Of a stretch of 64,000 nucleotides of DNA, positions 1 to 9,129 are shown piece after piece. The translations under genes and the position numbers were made by a program. The notes below the pieces were generated by a model. The model was not told the DNA's origin and ran no database searches. It saw only the letters and a program-made list of their open reading frames with translations. How positions within the stretch are numbered: position 1 is the stretch's first letter; each line of letters opens with the position of its first letter. The DNA lies in contig NZ_JRND01000014.1 in the NCBI RefSeq assembly GCF_000758945.1, forward strand, positions 1 to 64,000, given 5' to 3'. This DNA comes from Lancefieldella parvula_C. Lineage in GTDB: Bacteria > Actinomycetota > Coriobacteriia > Coriobacteriales > Atopobiaceae.

Positions 1-104
1 GGATTTTTTACCACTTGAGGATATGTTTTGCCTCAAACAGCGTTGATTACACAGACTGCGCAGACCAACGCCCAACTAAGCATCTACCCCACTCTGCTTT
101 ACCA

Positions 105-139
105 GCAAAAAAGAAGGCTGTGCGAAGCACAGCCTTCTT
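105..139 (-). terminator. Rho-independent terminator of the LPXTG protein gene
   Basis: A perfect 13-bp stem (111-123 with 127-139) closes a GAA/TTC triloop. On the minus strand it is followed by six T residues (105-110 read in reverse). It begins 25 bp past the stop codon of the surface-protein gene. Confidence 0.9.
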
Positions 140-164
140 TGCACTTGTGATCTATACGTCAAAA

Positions 165-2054
165 CTAACGACGAACCTTTACAGAGTACGCAATACCAGA
201 AGCAATAATACCTGCAGCTGCAAGTGCGCTTGCAATGGACATTGCATCGCCAGTATCTGGCAGGTTAGACCTCTTTTTCTTAGGAGTCTTAGGCTTTGGC
301 TCTGGATTAGGCTCCGGCGTTGGGGTTGGTGTAGGAGTGATTGGCTTATCTGCCGTAGTAACTTCTACAGGAACAATGGTCTGGTCTGCAGCATTGAATG
401 TTGCAAGAGCTACCGTAAATGGAATCTGATTTGCATTGAGTTCATATCCCTCTGGAGATGCAGTCTCAACCAGGTAATAATCGCCTGGCGTCAGATAGAA
501 TTTATCTCCATCCTGATAGATACCCTTAGTCAGCAAATCTGCAGTTGCCGCAGTGTTCTGAACCAATGTAGTCAGCTCAGTCTTTGTAAGAACATCTCCG
601 GATGTAAAGGTACCGTCTGCGCCAGTAGTAAGCCCCTCTTTAACCAGTGTGCCATCAGCCTTGTATAGGCTATAGGTTGCACCAGCAACAGGCTTGGAAG
701 CATCGTCAGAGTCAGTCTTCACAAGCTTTAAAGGAGATGGAACTGCACGATACGTGAGGTAATACTGCCTGGTGCGGTTTACAGAACCGTCCGCATTGAA
801 GCCAGGAGCCAAAACGGAATTATCGCAAGGACCAGAGTTATACGTACCAATTGCAAGAGATGTTCCCTCTGGAACGTCGATATCGTTTGCAATATAAACG
901 TAAGAATCACCAGGTCCCGCAGCCTTGATCTCGTCGACTGACTTGCGAACAGTAGTCAGCAACATGTTGGTTGATGGATCGGTCTCAAATTTATTACCGC
1001 CAGCAACAGAGTCATCTGCAGTAACGCCAGCATACTCAGGCATATACACGACATGACCCTTTGTGTTGTAACGAGCAGACACCTGACGATCCTCAAACGC
1101 TGCAGAAGTTGTATACGTAGCAGCAAGATCATCAAGACCAAGAACGCTTACTGCGCCGTTACCATAAATAGGAAGACCAGCATTTCTTTGTGCAATAGGG
1201 TCACTAAGGCCAAGGCCGTTAAGCTGCCTGTACGCAAGGTCATCGACATAGTGATACACAGCTGTTGCGGTATCAATAACTCGCGCAGGATAACGCTTGG
1301 TGTATGCGTGAGTGCCTCCCCAAGATTTCTTAATGCCACCCTGAATTCCCAGCTGATAAGACCTATCAGAGATGTTCAATGGCGCGGAGAACTCAATGTA
1401 CTGACGAGCTGTAACTGGTGCAGTAAATACAGCAGCGGGCTCCTCATATGAATTACCACCCATGATGGACTGGCCATTTACCTTGACAGTAAACATCAAA
1501 TTGGTCTTTGGACCACCACCCGAAAGAGCACCTGTTGCATCCATTGGCTTGTAGGTATCAACGGCAGCATGAGCCGAGACAGCTACCTTGTGCAGGCCAT
1601 AACCATTTGGATCGTTCTGTGGGAAGTTGATCAGATTCTCTGCATCGCCGAGAAGGACGTAGTACGCACGAATTTCTCCGCCTTCAGCAATCATCTGCGC
1701 AACGGAATATTTAGTTGGATCCATGTCCAGCTTGAGCGCAGTGCCATCAGGCTTTACCCAGTAATAACGCGCGATAACACCTGTACGGTCCTCTCGCGGC
1801 TTGGCAGCCTGAGCATTAATCTCTGCCTGAATCTCGGCATCAGAGATAAAATCTGGGAATGGATTTGCCGAGGTATGTGTTCCGTCCAGCGGAGCACCAT
1901 CCACATCTTCAGAATAAACTGTTGGATCAGCAGCAAATGCCGTGCGTGGAAGGGCAAACGCCAGAATTGCGCCCACAAAAAGCATGCAAATTGCTAAAAC
2001 CGTAAAGCGAGAAAACCAAGCGCTTCTTACGCTTCTAACAGAAGTACCGTTCAT
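165..2054 (-). CDS. LPXTG-anchored surface protein with SpaA-like pilin domain
   Basis: Secreted, cell-wall-linked protein of 629 aa. The N-terminus carries a signal peptide (hydrophobic LAICMLFVGAILAFALP, cleavage near TAFA-ADP, residue about 42). The middle 350 residues match no family I can name. A SpaA/prealbumin-like domain lies at about residues 440-570, with the typical LVKTDSDD start and the YYLVETASPEGY motif whose Glu usually catalyses isopeptide formation. A Pro/Thr/Glu spacer follows, then LPDTGD, a hydrophobic stretch and the KVRR tail, a complete sortase signal. I chose the ATG at 2054 because GAAGGA lies 3 nt upstream; an ATG 39 nt further up has no Shine-Dalgarno. It may be a pilin subunit or an adhesin, but no sortase or second pilin gene lies beside it. 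Function inferred; sorting signal seen directly. Confidence 0.9.
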   Translation of the reverse strand: MNGTSVRSVRSAWFSRFTVLAICMLFVGAILAFALPRTAFAADPTVYSEDVDGAPLDGTHTSANPFPDFISDAEIQAEINAQAAKPREDRTGVIARYYWVKPDGTALKLDMDPTKYSVAQMIAEGGEIRAYYVLLGDAENLINFPQNDPNGYGLHKVAVSAHAAVDTYKPMDATGALSGGGPKTNLMFTVKVNGQSIMGGNSYEEPAAVFTAPVTARQYIEFSAPLNISDRSYQLGIQGGIKKSWGGTHAYTKRYPARVIDTATAVYHYVDDLAYRQLNGLGLSDPIAQRNAGLPIYGNGAVSVLGLDDLAATYTTSAAFEDRQVSARYNTKGHVVYMPEYAGVTADDSVAGGNKFETDPSTNMLLTTVRKSVDEIKAAGPGDSYVYIANDIDVPEGTSLAIGTYNSGPCDNSVLAPGFNADGSVNRTRQYYLTYRAVPSPLKLVKTDSDDASKPVAGATYSLYKADGTLVKEGLTTGADGTFTSGDVLTKTELTTLVQNTAATADLLTKGIYQDGDKFYLTPGDYYLVETASPEGYELNANQIPFTVALATFNAADQTIVPVEVTTADKPITPTPTPTPEPNPEPKPKTPKKKRSNLPDTGDAMSIASALAAAGIIASGIAYSVKVRR

Positions 2055-2184
2055 ACATCCTTCTTTCAACGTGAAGGGTGAATATTTATGCATATACCAT
2101 AGCTCATTTCATACATTCTCGTGCAGATGAGGACATATCAATTATCATTTTCGTACATTAAACCGCTAAAGGGACACATTCAAA

Positions 2185-2209
2185 CGGCCTAGACTACTTG
2201 TCTAGGCCG
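2185..2209 (-). terminator. Hairpin downstream of malP, probable terminator
   Basis: CGGCCTAGAC (2185-2194) pairs perfectly with GTCTAGGCCG (2200-2209) across a 5-nt loop, about 80 bp past the malP stop. The T-run on the minus strand is poor (TTTG), so termination may be partial or the hairpin may protect mRNA. Confidence 0.5.
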
Positions 2210-2290
2210 CTCGCTTAGATTACTCGTTAAGACTGCATTAGACCGCTGGCTTAGGCTTAAGCAGTGGTTTACTTGTCTGTACTGCTTACA

Positions 2291-4555
2291 TTACTTGTCA
2301 GGAGTAAGGTGCCAAATCTCATTGTTATATTCAGCAATAGTCCTATCCGATGAGAACGTTCCTGCCATAGCAATATTTACAAGAGACTTCTGGAGCCACG
2401 CTCTCCTATCCTCATAATCATCGAACACGTGCTCTTTTGTTGAAATGTATGCTTCCAAATCAAGCAGCGTCATAAACCAGTCTTTTGAGCACAAGTTTTT
2501 GTGGAGACGCTCTAGGCGCTCCTCATTTCCAAGAGAAATAAACTCTGGGCTAATTAAGAAATCAACGAGTGGTTTAATCTGGGGTTTCTTATAAAACTCT
2601 TTTGCTTTGTAACCTTTGTGCTCATAAAGGCTTACAACCTCATCACTTGAAGCACCAAACGCGTAGATATTCTCCTTGCCTACCAAGTCGGCAATTTCTA
2701 CATTTGCACCATCAACTGTGCAAACGGTAACAGCGCCGTTAAGCATGAACTTCATGTTGGAAGTTCCAGAAGCCTCCTTGGAAGCCAGTGAAATCTGCTC
2801 AGAGATATCTGCTGCTGGAATAACGTGCTCAGCGGCGGTAACGTTGTAATTCTCGATCATTATCACCTGAAGATATGGTGAAACATCTGCATCGTTTGCA
2901 ATCAAAGATGAGAGAACAAGAATTGCATGAATGATATCTTGAGCAGCCACGTATGCTGGTGCAGCCTTACCACCAAAAATGACAGTAATAGGATGCTTTG
3001 GAAGGTGTCCAGACTTAATATCAAAATATTTCCAAATCAAATAAAGCAATAGCATTTGCTGACGCTTATATTCGTGGAAACGCTTCACCTGGACATCAAT
3101 AATGGAGTCGGCATTAACTTTTGTATCTTGATTGTCCAGCAAAAACTTGCTCATTCTATCTTTGGCTATATGCTTTATCTCTTGCAGCCTATTAAGAACT
3201 TCATCGTTATTCTGATACTCTAAAAGTCCCTCGAGATTACCAGTTGTTCTCCAGCTATCTCCTATCAACGCATCAAGATACTCGGCAAGCTCGGGATTAC
3301 AACCCATGAGCCAGCGACGGAAAGTGATTCCATTAGTTTTGTTAGAGAATTTCTCTGGGTACAAATCAAAGAATGACTTGAGCTCTGTCTCTTCCAAAAT
3401 CTTAGTATGAAGCGCTGCAACGCCATTGATGCTAAAGCCGTAATGAATGGCAAGGTTAGCCATGTGAACTTTCTTATCAATGATGACTTGTACACTTGGA
3501 TCAGCGACGGTACTGCGGATACGCTCGTCAAGTTTTTTGATAATTGAAGCAATCTTTGGAGATACTTCCTCGATAAATTTAAGAGGCCACTTTTCAAGAG
3601 CTTCTGCCAAAATTGTATGATTTGTATATGCGACAAGTGAAGAAACAATGGCTACAGACTCTTCAAACGAGATATCGTATTTCTCAGTCAAGATACGAAT
3701 AAGCTCTGGAATTACCATTGTGGGGTGCGTATCGTTAATCTGAATCACAACATAGTCAGCGAGGTCATGAACATTACTGCCGCGCTCAACCGCCTCTTTA
3801 ACAATCAACTGTGCAGCATTTGAAACCATAAAATATTGCTGATACACACGAAGAAGCTGACCATCTTCGTCCGAATCGTCGGGATACAAAAAGAGCGTTA
3901 GATTCTTTTTTAAAGCAGTCTTATCAAAATCAATAGCGTCATCAGAAACTAGTGATTCATCAATACTTTGCAGGTCAAACAAACGAAGTCTGTTTTTCTT
4001 TGTTCGGCCATATCCCAAAACATCAATGGAATAGAGCTCAGATGTCACCGAGAAATCTCTAAATTCCACGGTAAATGATGTCTTCTCGTCTTCAAGCCAC
4101 CTATTATCAGCAAGCCAAGCATCTGGAACGGCAGTTTGCTGTCTATCTAAAAACTGCTGATGAAAGAGTCCAAAATGATACTTAAGGCCTACACCATCGC
4201 CTGGCAGACCAAGTGTTGACATGGAGTCGATAAAGCATGCCGCCAATCGACCAAGACCACCGTTACCAAGTGAAGGCTCAACTTCAAGCTCTTCGATGTC
4301 TTCGAGCGAATGGCCTGCTTTAGAAAGCTGCGCTTTTACCTCGTTATAAATTCCCAGATTGATGAGGTTATTTGAAAGCAGCTTGCCAATAAGAAACTCA
4401 GCGGAGATGTAATAGAGCCTCTTCTTACCATTATTTAACGGAAGAGCTTCTGACTTACTCTTAACCACTTGAAGCAGTAATTCAAAAACCTGCCTGTCAG
4501 TAATTTCAGACAGAGGTTGGTTAAATTGTTGAAGAGACAAAGTGTCTAAGTTCAT
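2291..4555 (-). CDS. malP: Glycogen/maltodextrin phosphorylase
   Basis: Cytosolic PLP enzyme, 754 aa, that releases glucose-1-phosphate from the non-reducing ends of alpha-1,4-glucans. The family signature EASGTSNMKFMLNG is present near residue 600, with the PLP-binding Lys in NMKF. The glucan-binding region GNGGLGRLAACFIDS lies near residue 95. Length is slightly below the usual 790-850 aa. The start is supported by AGAGGAG upstream. Its ATG overlaps the malQ stop by one base (TAATG), so translation is probably coupled. Placement beside malQ and a maltodextrin-type ABC transporter points to imported maltodextrins as well as glycogen; glgP would be an equally valid name. Confidence 0.95.
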   Translation of the reverse strand: MNLDTLSLQQFNQPLSEITDRQVFELLLQVVKSKSEALPLNNGKKRLYYISAEFLIGKLLSNNLINLGIYNEVKAQLSKAGHSLEDIEELEVEPSLGNGGLGRLAACFIDSMSTLGLPGDGVGLKYHFGLFHQQFLDRQQTAVPDAWLADNRWLEDEKTSFTVEFRDFSVTSELYSIDVLGYGRTKKNRLRLFDLQSIDESLVSDDAIDFDKTALKKNLTLFLYPDDSDEDGQLLRVYQQYFMVSNAAQLIVKEAVERGSNVHDLADYVVIQINDTHPTMVIPELIRILTEKYDISFEESVAIVSSLVAYTNHTILAEALEKWPLKFIEEVSPKIASIIKKLDERIRSTVADPSVQVIIDKKVHMANLAIHYGFSINGVAALHTKILEETELKSFFDLYPEKFSNKTNGITFRRWLMGCNPELAEYLDALIGDSWRTTGNLEGLLEYQNNDEVLNRLQEIKHIAKDRMSKFLLDNQDTKVNADSIIDVQVKRFHEYKRQQMLLLYLIWKYFDIKSGHLPKHPITVIFGGKAAPAYVAAQDIIHAILVLSSLIANDADVSPYLQVIMIENYNVTAAEHVIPAADISEQISLASKEASGTSNMKFMLNGAVTVCTVDGANVEIADLVGKENIYAFGASSDEVVSLYEHKGYKAKEFYKKPQIKPLVDFLISPEFISLGNEERLERLHKNLCSKDWFMTLLDLEAYISTKEHVFDDYEDRRAWLQKSLVNIAMAGTFSSDRTIAEYNNEIWHLTPDK

Positions 4556-6048
4556 TACTTCTCCTCTTTGTACACTCTGAAGTACATCTCAGTAATAGTT
4601 CTTAAAAAATCTTCTATGTGACGCGTAATGGCTCCTTGCTTCATACGCCAACACCAGTTACCTCCAACAGTGGCTGGAACATTCATACGTGCAGAATCAT
4701 CTAAGCCGAGAAGATCTTGCATGGTGTGAATACAAGTGTCACTCACAGAAGCTGCAATTCCACGTGAAAGCGCCTCACCAATTGGCTCATCTTTTGAGCG
4801 ATGAAGGTAAATATCTGCCTGTTCACGCTCTCTATCAGTAGCCTGAGTTTCATACCAACCACGAGCAGTTGGATTATCATGCGTTCCCACATAAGCAATG
4901 GAATTTGCAGTGTAATTGTGAGGAAGATCTCTTGAATCATGCTTTCCATCAAATCCGTACTGCAAGATTTTCATTCCTGGGAAACCAGTTTTGTCTCGCA
5001 TGGCGATAAGCTCTGGTGTAATTAAGCCAAGGTCTTCCGCAATGATTGGAAGCTTACCCAGCTGCTTTTCCAGTTCCTTAAACAGCTCCAAATCTGGCCC
5101 TTTAGTCCATTTGCCTTCTGTAGCATTTGCAGCTCCGTAAGGAATCTCCCAATAGGCTTCAAAACCTCTAAAATGATCAATTCTAAGCACATCAAACATC
5201 TCAAGATTTGTCTGTACACGCCAAACCCACCATGAATAGTGCGATTTCTTCATATACTCCCAGTTATAAATGGGATTTCCCCAATATTGACCGGTGGAAG
5301 AAAATTGATCAGCAGGAGTGCCCGCAACCGTAATAGGTCGTCCTGTTTCATCCGTTTTAAACAGTTCTGGCTGTGCCCACATCTCAACAGAATCGCGCGA
5401 GACATAAATGGGAAGATCACCAATTATAAGTACTCCCCTTTTATTGGCATAAGTCTTAACCTTTGCCCATTGAGTAAAGAAGAAATACTGAGTCATCTTG
5501 TGATACAAAACTGACTTTTGCAGTTTCTTAATTTCTTTTGCAGTAGTCTCGTTTCTGTGCTGATAAAGTTCTGGCCACTCCCAGTAGGCTTTATGTCCAA
5601 ACTCTTCCTTTAGAGACATGAACTCCGCATATGGATCAAGCCATTCTGCATGATCATGACAGAACTTCTCAAAATCAGCAGGAACATCTTGCATAAACCT
5701 ATCAAAGGCACGATTAAGTAAACGACGATGATTTACAAAAAGTGCACCATAATCAACACAAGTATTGCTAGTTCCAAAAGAAATATCTTCAAAGTCATCT
5801 GACTTTAAATAGCCAAGTTTCTCAAGATTTTTTAAATCTATATAGTAAGGACTTCCCGCTGCAGCAGAAAAAGACTGATAAGGAGAGTCACCATAACTTG
5901 TGGTAGTAAGAGGCAAAACCTGCCAATACCTTTGTTTTGTCCTGACGAGAAAATCAATAAAATCGTAGGCTTCTTTGCCAAACGTGCCAATCCCATATGA
6001 ATTTGGAAGAGAAGAAACGGCCATAAGTACTCCGCTTGCTCGTCCCAT
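4555..6048 (-). CDS. malQ: 4-alpha-glucanotransferase (amylomaltase, GH77)
   Basis: Disproportionating enzyme, 497 aa, that moves maltosyl and longer units between maltodextrins and frees glucose, supplying chains long enough for MalP. GH77 motifs are visible: DVLRIDHFRGFEAYWEIP (nucleophile Asp in RIDHFRG), IIAEDLG (acid/base Glu) and GTHDNPTARGWY. I prefer the ATG at 6048, which has AGAGG 5 nt upstream, over the in-frame GTG at 6063. The Shine-Dalgarno abuts the terminator hairpin of the preceding ABC gene (6065-6103), so malQP expression depends on read-through or a promoter within the hairpin region. Confidence 0.95.
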   Translation of the reverse strand: MGRASGVLMAVSSLPNSYGIGTFGKEAYDFIDFLVRTKQRYWQVLPLTTTSYGDSPYQSFSAAAGSPYYIDLKNLEKLGYLKSDDFEDISFGTSNTCVDYGALFVNHRRLLNRAFDRFMQDVPADFEKFCHDHAEWLDPYAEFMSLKEEFGHKAYWEWPELYQHRNETTAKEIKKLQKSVLYHKMTQYFFFTQWAKVKTYANKRGVLIIGDLPIYVSRDSVEMWAQPELFKTDETGRPITVAGTPADQFSSTGQYWGNPIYNWEYMKKSHYSWWVWRVQTNLEMFDVLRIDHFRGFEAYWEIPYGAANATEGKWTKGPDLELFKELEKQLGKLPIIAEDLGLITPELIAMRDKTGFPGMKILQYGFDGKHDSRDLPHNYTANSIAYVGTHDNPTARGWYETQATDREREQADIYLHRSKDEPIGEALSRGIAASVSDTCIHTMQDLLGLDDSARMNVPATVGGNWCWRMKQGAITRHIEDFLRTITEMYFRVYKEEK

Positions 6049-6064
6049 AGTTGCCTCTTTCACA

Positions 6065-6103
6065 AAAAGAGTACTGGCTTATCTTTTCAAGATAAGCCAG
6101 TAC
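6065..6103 (-). terminator. Terminator between ABC ATPase gene and malQ
   Basis: A perfect 15-bp stem (6071-6085 with 6089-6103) and a 3-nt loop are followed on the minus strand by TCTTTTTG. It separates the transporter genes from malQP and probably reduces malQP transcript relative to the transporter. Confidence 0.85.
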
Positions 6104-6109
6104 AAAGCT

Positions 6110-7303
6110 TTAATACTTAACTAGATTATCCTGTGTATTCTTATCAAAGAGATGAACAGCATTGTCTTCAAATTTAAACCACACTTCATCTCCAATTTTG
6201 AGGTTTCGTTTAGCAAACTCAGTTGCTGGAACGATAAGAACAAAGTTGCCGTCATCAGTATGAACATGAAGATGCACAGTAGAGCCCATAAGCTCGCTTA
6301 CCTCAAGATTGCCCTTAAAAGCGCCAATTCCATTTGGCTCAGTCAAATAAATTTGCTCGGGTCTAATGCCGACAATGACATCTGTTGCTGGTGCAGCAAC
6401 CCAAGACTGCGCTAACAGATTAGCCATCTCAGGAGAAATTTCAAATGACATGTTATCTGTCTCCACATGGAACTCATTGTCCACGCGAATAAGATGTGCG
6501 TTAAAGAAATTCATTTGAGGCATGCCAATGAAACCAGCAACAAAGAGATTAGCCGGTCTATTAAACACTTCTTGTGGTGTTCCAATTTGCTGAACAAAGC
6601 CATCCTTCATAATGACAATGCGATCGCCCAAGGTCATTGCCTCTGTTTGGTCATGTGTAACATAGACAAAGGTTCCATCAACCTTCTGACGAAGCTTAAT
6701 AATCTCTGTACGCATCTGGTTTCTTAGCTTTGCGTCAAGGTTTGAAAGTGGCTCATCCATCAAGAAGACTTTTGGATCACGAACAATTGCACGACCAATT
6801 GCAACACGCTGACGCTGACCACCGGAAAGTGCCTTTGGCTTACGATCAAGATATGCCGTGATGCCTAATGTTTCTGCAGCTGCACGGACTTTTTGATCAA
6901 TTACTTGTGGGTCAACCTTCTTAAGCTTAAGGGTGAACGCCATGTTGTCATAAACGGTCATATTTGGATACAGCGCATAGCTTTGGAAGACCATTGCGAT
7001 GTCTCGATCTTTTGGTGCAACATCATTGACAAGCTTTCCATCAATATAAAGCTCGCCAGCAGAAATATCTTCTAGGCCTGCAATCATGCGAAGCGTAGTA
7101 GATTTGCCGCAGCCCGAAGGACCAACAAGCACCACAAACTCGTGCTCCTTGATAGTGAGATTGAAGTCTTGAACAGCGACAACACCCTCTTCAGTCACCT
7201 CAAGGTTGCTCTTTTTCTGCTCAGTTTTCTTACCAAAGAGAGACTTGCTCTTCTTCTCATTTGGGTAAATCTTTTTTATATTCTTTAAAACGATTTCTGC
7301 CAT
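6110..7303 (-). CDS. Sugar ABC transporter ATP-binding protein (MsmX/UgpC/MalK family)
   Basis: ATPase subunit, 397 aa, energising carbohydrate import and located at the inner face of the membrane. Walker A GPSGCGKST, signature LSGGQRQRVAIGRAI, Walker B FLMDEPLSNLDAKL and the switch His in YVTHDQTEA are all intact. The C-terminal 150 residues form the TOBE/OB regulatory domain typical of MalK. A Lys-rich insert of about 25 residues (KKSKSLFGKKTEQKKSN) follows the first beta strand and makes it longer than the usual 365-370 aa. The gene lies 49 bp after the permease genes in the same direction, so it is probably the dedicated ATPase for that system, although MsmX-type ATPases can serve several importers. 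Confidence 0.92.
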   Translation of the reverse strand: MAEIVLKNIKKIYPNEKKSKSLFGKKTEQKKSNLEVTEEGVVAVQDFNLTIKEHEFVVLVGPSGCGKSTTLRMIAGLEDISAGELYIDGKLVNDVAPKDRDIAMVFQSYALYPNMTVYDNMAFTLKLKKVDPQVIDQKVRAAAETLGITAYLDRKPKALSGGQRQRVAIGRAIVRDPKVFLMDEPLSNLDAKLRNQMRTEIIKLRQKVDGTFVYVTHDQTEAMTLGDRIVIMKDGFVQQIGTPQEVFNRPANLFVAGFIGMPQMNFFNAHLIRVDNEFHVETDNMSFEISPEMANLLAQSWVAAPATDVIVGIRPEQIYLTEPNGIGAFKGNLEVSELMGSTVHLHVHTDDGNFVLIVPATEFAKRNLKIGDEVWFKFEDNAVHLFDKNTQDNLVKY

Positions 7304-7352
7304 GATAAAAACCTTTCAGAAATGCCTATAGCTTGCTGCAATACATTGAGAT

Positions 7353-8192
7353 TTAGCCTTTTACCGCGCCAGAAATGACACCATTGATGATGTAGCGCTG
7401 GCACAGCAAATACATAATGACAATTGGGACAATAACCATCATGATGCAGGCAAACATTGGACCCATCTCTACGCGTCCATATCCACCTCTAAAGTACTGA
7501 ATCAGAATTGGGATAGTTTGGTATTTGGTTCTATCCAGTACGAGGTATGGAAGCAAATAGTCATTCCAGACCCACATGGTTTCGAGAATACCAACAGAAA
7601 TATACGTTGGCTTCATAATAGGTAAAACAACATGGAAGAATGTCTGAAGTGGGTTGCAACCATCAATAGTTGCAGCTTCCTCAATCTCAAGAGGAATGGT
7701 CTTAACAAATCCAGCAAACATGAATACTGCTAATCCAGCGCCAAAGCCCAAGTAAATGAAGCAAATATTGAAAGGAGTATTAAATCCAAGCGTGTTTGCC
7801 ATATTGGACAGCGTGAACATAAGCATCTGGAAAGGCACTACCATCGAGAAGACAAACAGGTAGTACAAAATGTTGCTAATGCGATTTTTTACACGAACAA
7901 TAAACCATGCACACATTGAGCAGCAAACCAAGATCAGTGCTACAGATGTGATGGTAATTACTAGAGAATATCCAAAGGCTGCTAAGAAACCTTGCTTTTC
8001 TAAAGCGGCAATGTAGTTAGCAAAGCCTGCAGAGTTCTCTGATGTAACAAAATCAAACGCCGTGGATGTAGTAATAGTTGTTTCTTCTTTGAATGAATTC
8101 ATCAAGATCATAACCATTGGATAAATCCATGCAAGAGAAAGAATGGTAAAGAATACAGCAAGAATTTTATTAATGATTTTATCGCGCTTCAT
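7353..8192 (-). CDS. Sugar ABC transporter permease, MalG type
   Basis: Inner-membrane permease, 279 aa, with about six transmembrane helices and the cytoplasmic EAA loop EEAATIDGCNPLQTFFHVVLP that docks on the ATPase. The start at 8192 has GGAGG about 10 nt upstream and forms a TAATG overlap with the preceding permease stop. An upstream in-frame extension to 8246 would overlap that gene by 55 nt and lacks a ribosome site. It pairs with the MalF-type permease upstream to form the translocation channel. Confidence 0.92.
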   Translation of the reverse strand: MKRDKIINKILAVFFTILSLAWIYPMVMILMNSFKEETTITTSTAFDFVTSENSAGFANYIAALEKQGFLAAFGYSLVITITSVALILVCCSMCAWFIVRVKNRISNILYYLFVFSMVVPFQMLMFTLSNMANTLGFNTPFNICFIYLGFGAGLAVFMFAGFVKTIPLEIEEAATIDGCNPLQTFFHVVLPIMKPTYISVGILETMWVWNDYLLPYLVLDRTKYQTIPILIQYFRGGYGRVEMGPMFACIMMVIVPIVIMYLLCQRYIINGVISGAVKG

Positions 8193-9046
8193 TATTGCTG
8201 CACCTCCCTCGACCTGGTGGCTCTCAGCTGAATCATGACAATACAAATAACTAGAATGCAGAAAATAACAGCTTTAGCCTGGCCGATACCCATCCACTTT
8301 GCTCCCTGTCGAGCGTAGAAGGTATTGTAGATATTAAGAGCAAGCATTTCGGTTGCGTGCTTAGGCTCACCTGCAGTAAGTGCTAAGTTCTGATCAAATA
8401 ATTTAAAGCCATTTGTTACCGTCAAGAAAAGACAAATAGTAATGGTAGACATAAGGTTTGGAATTTTTACCTTCCAAAGTGTCTGCCAAGCATTTGCTCC
8501 ATCAACTCTCGCTGCTTCAAGATAATCACTTGGGATAGACTGCAGGCCAGCAATATAAATGATCATCATGTAACCAACTTGCTGCCAAAGAGTAAGAAGA
8601 ATCATTCCCCAGAATCCAGCAGTGCTATTAAGCGCAAGAAGCTGCTCGCCCACAATAGAAAGCGCGCAGTTAATCAAAATATTCCAGATGTATCCCAGAA
8701 CAATGCCGCCAATAAGATTAGGCATAAAAAAGACAGTTCTAAATGAATTGGTACCCTTAAGGTCTTTTCTAGTTAAGGCAAGCGCAATTGCGAGCGCTAA
8801 TACATTAATAAGAACTGTTGAGACTAATGCAAATAATGCGGTATACCAAAAAGCATTAGCAAACTGTGGGTCAGAAAACGCTGCTACATAGTTATCTAGA
8901 CCAACTGGTTTAGCATCGCTAATGGTAATAAATTTACAAAACGAAAGATAAAATCCCTGCACAAACGGAATCATAAAGCCAAACAAAAAAGATAGCGCAG
9001 TAGGCAGAACAAATAATGGCCACCACCGCTTCAACATCTTAGCCAT
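8192..9046 (-). CDS. Sugar ABC transporter permease, MalF type
   Basis: Inner-membrane permease, 284 aa, with about six transmembrane helices and the EAA motif EAARVDGANAWQTLWKVKIP. I chose the ATG at 9046 (GGAGGG 8 nt upstream) because an upstream start at 9106 would include the 32-bp palindrome between this gene and the binding-protein gene. It lacks the large periplasmic loop of enterobacterial MalF, as is usual in Gram-positive bacteria. Its stop codon overlaps the start of the MalG-type permease. Confidence 0.92.
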   Translation of the reverse strand: MAKMLKRWWPLFVLPTALSFLFGFMIPFVQGFYLSFCKFITISDAKPVGLDNYVAAFSDPQFANAFWYTALFALVSTVLINVLALAIALALTRKDLKGTNSFRTVFFMPNLIGGIVLGYIWNILINCALSIVGEQLLALNSTAGFWGMILLTLWQQVGYMMIIYIAGLQSIPSDYLEAARVDGANAWQTLWKVKIPNLMSTITICLFLTVTNGFKLFDQNLALTAGEPKHATEMLALNIYNTFYARQGAKWMGIGQAKAVIFCILVICIVMIQLRATRSREVQQ

Positions 9047-9067
9047 AGAGATACCCTCCAATAACAA

Positions 9068-9099
9068 GAGACGAGAAGAGAGATCTCTCTTCTCGTCTC
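9068..9099 (-). promoter_or_regulatory. Intercistronic hairpin between binding-protein and permease genes
   Basis: A 32-bp perfect palindrome (two 16-nt arms, centre 9083/9084) lies between the stop of the binding protein (9130) and the Shine-Dalgarno of the permease. There is no T-run. In maltose and other ABC operons such hairpins protect the 3' end of the binding-protein mRNA and help keep it in excess over the permeases; that role here is inferred. Confidence 0.7.
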
Positions 9100-9129
9100 T
9101 CACCAATCAAAGCATTACTAGAAGGACTA

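Noticed and set aside
2055..2290. malP-side hairpin as an attachment site or repeat
   Set aside because: A single 10-bp hairpin after a gene is adequately explained as a weak terminator; no second copy in the window.
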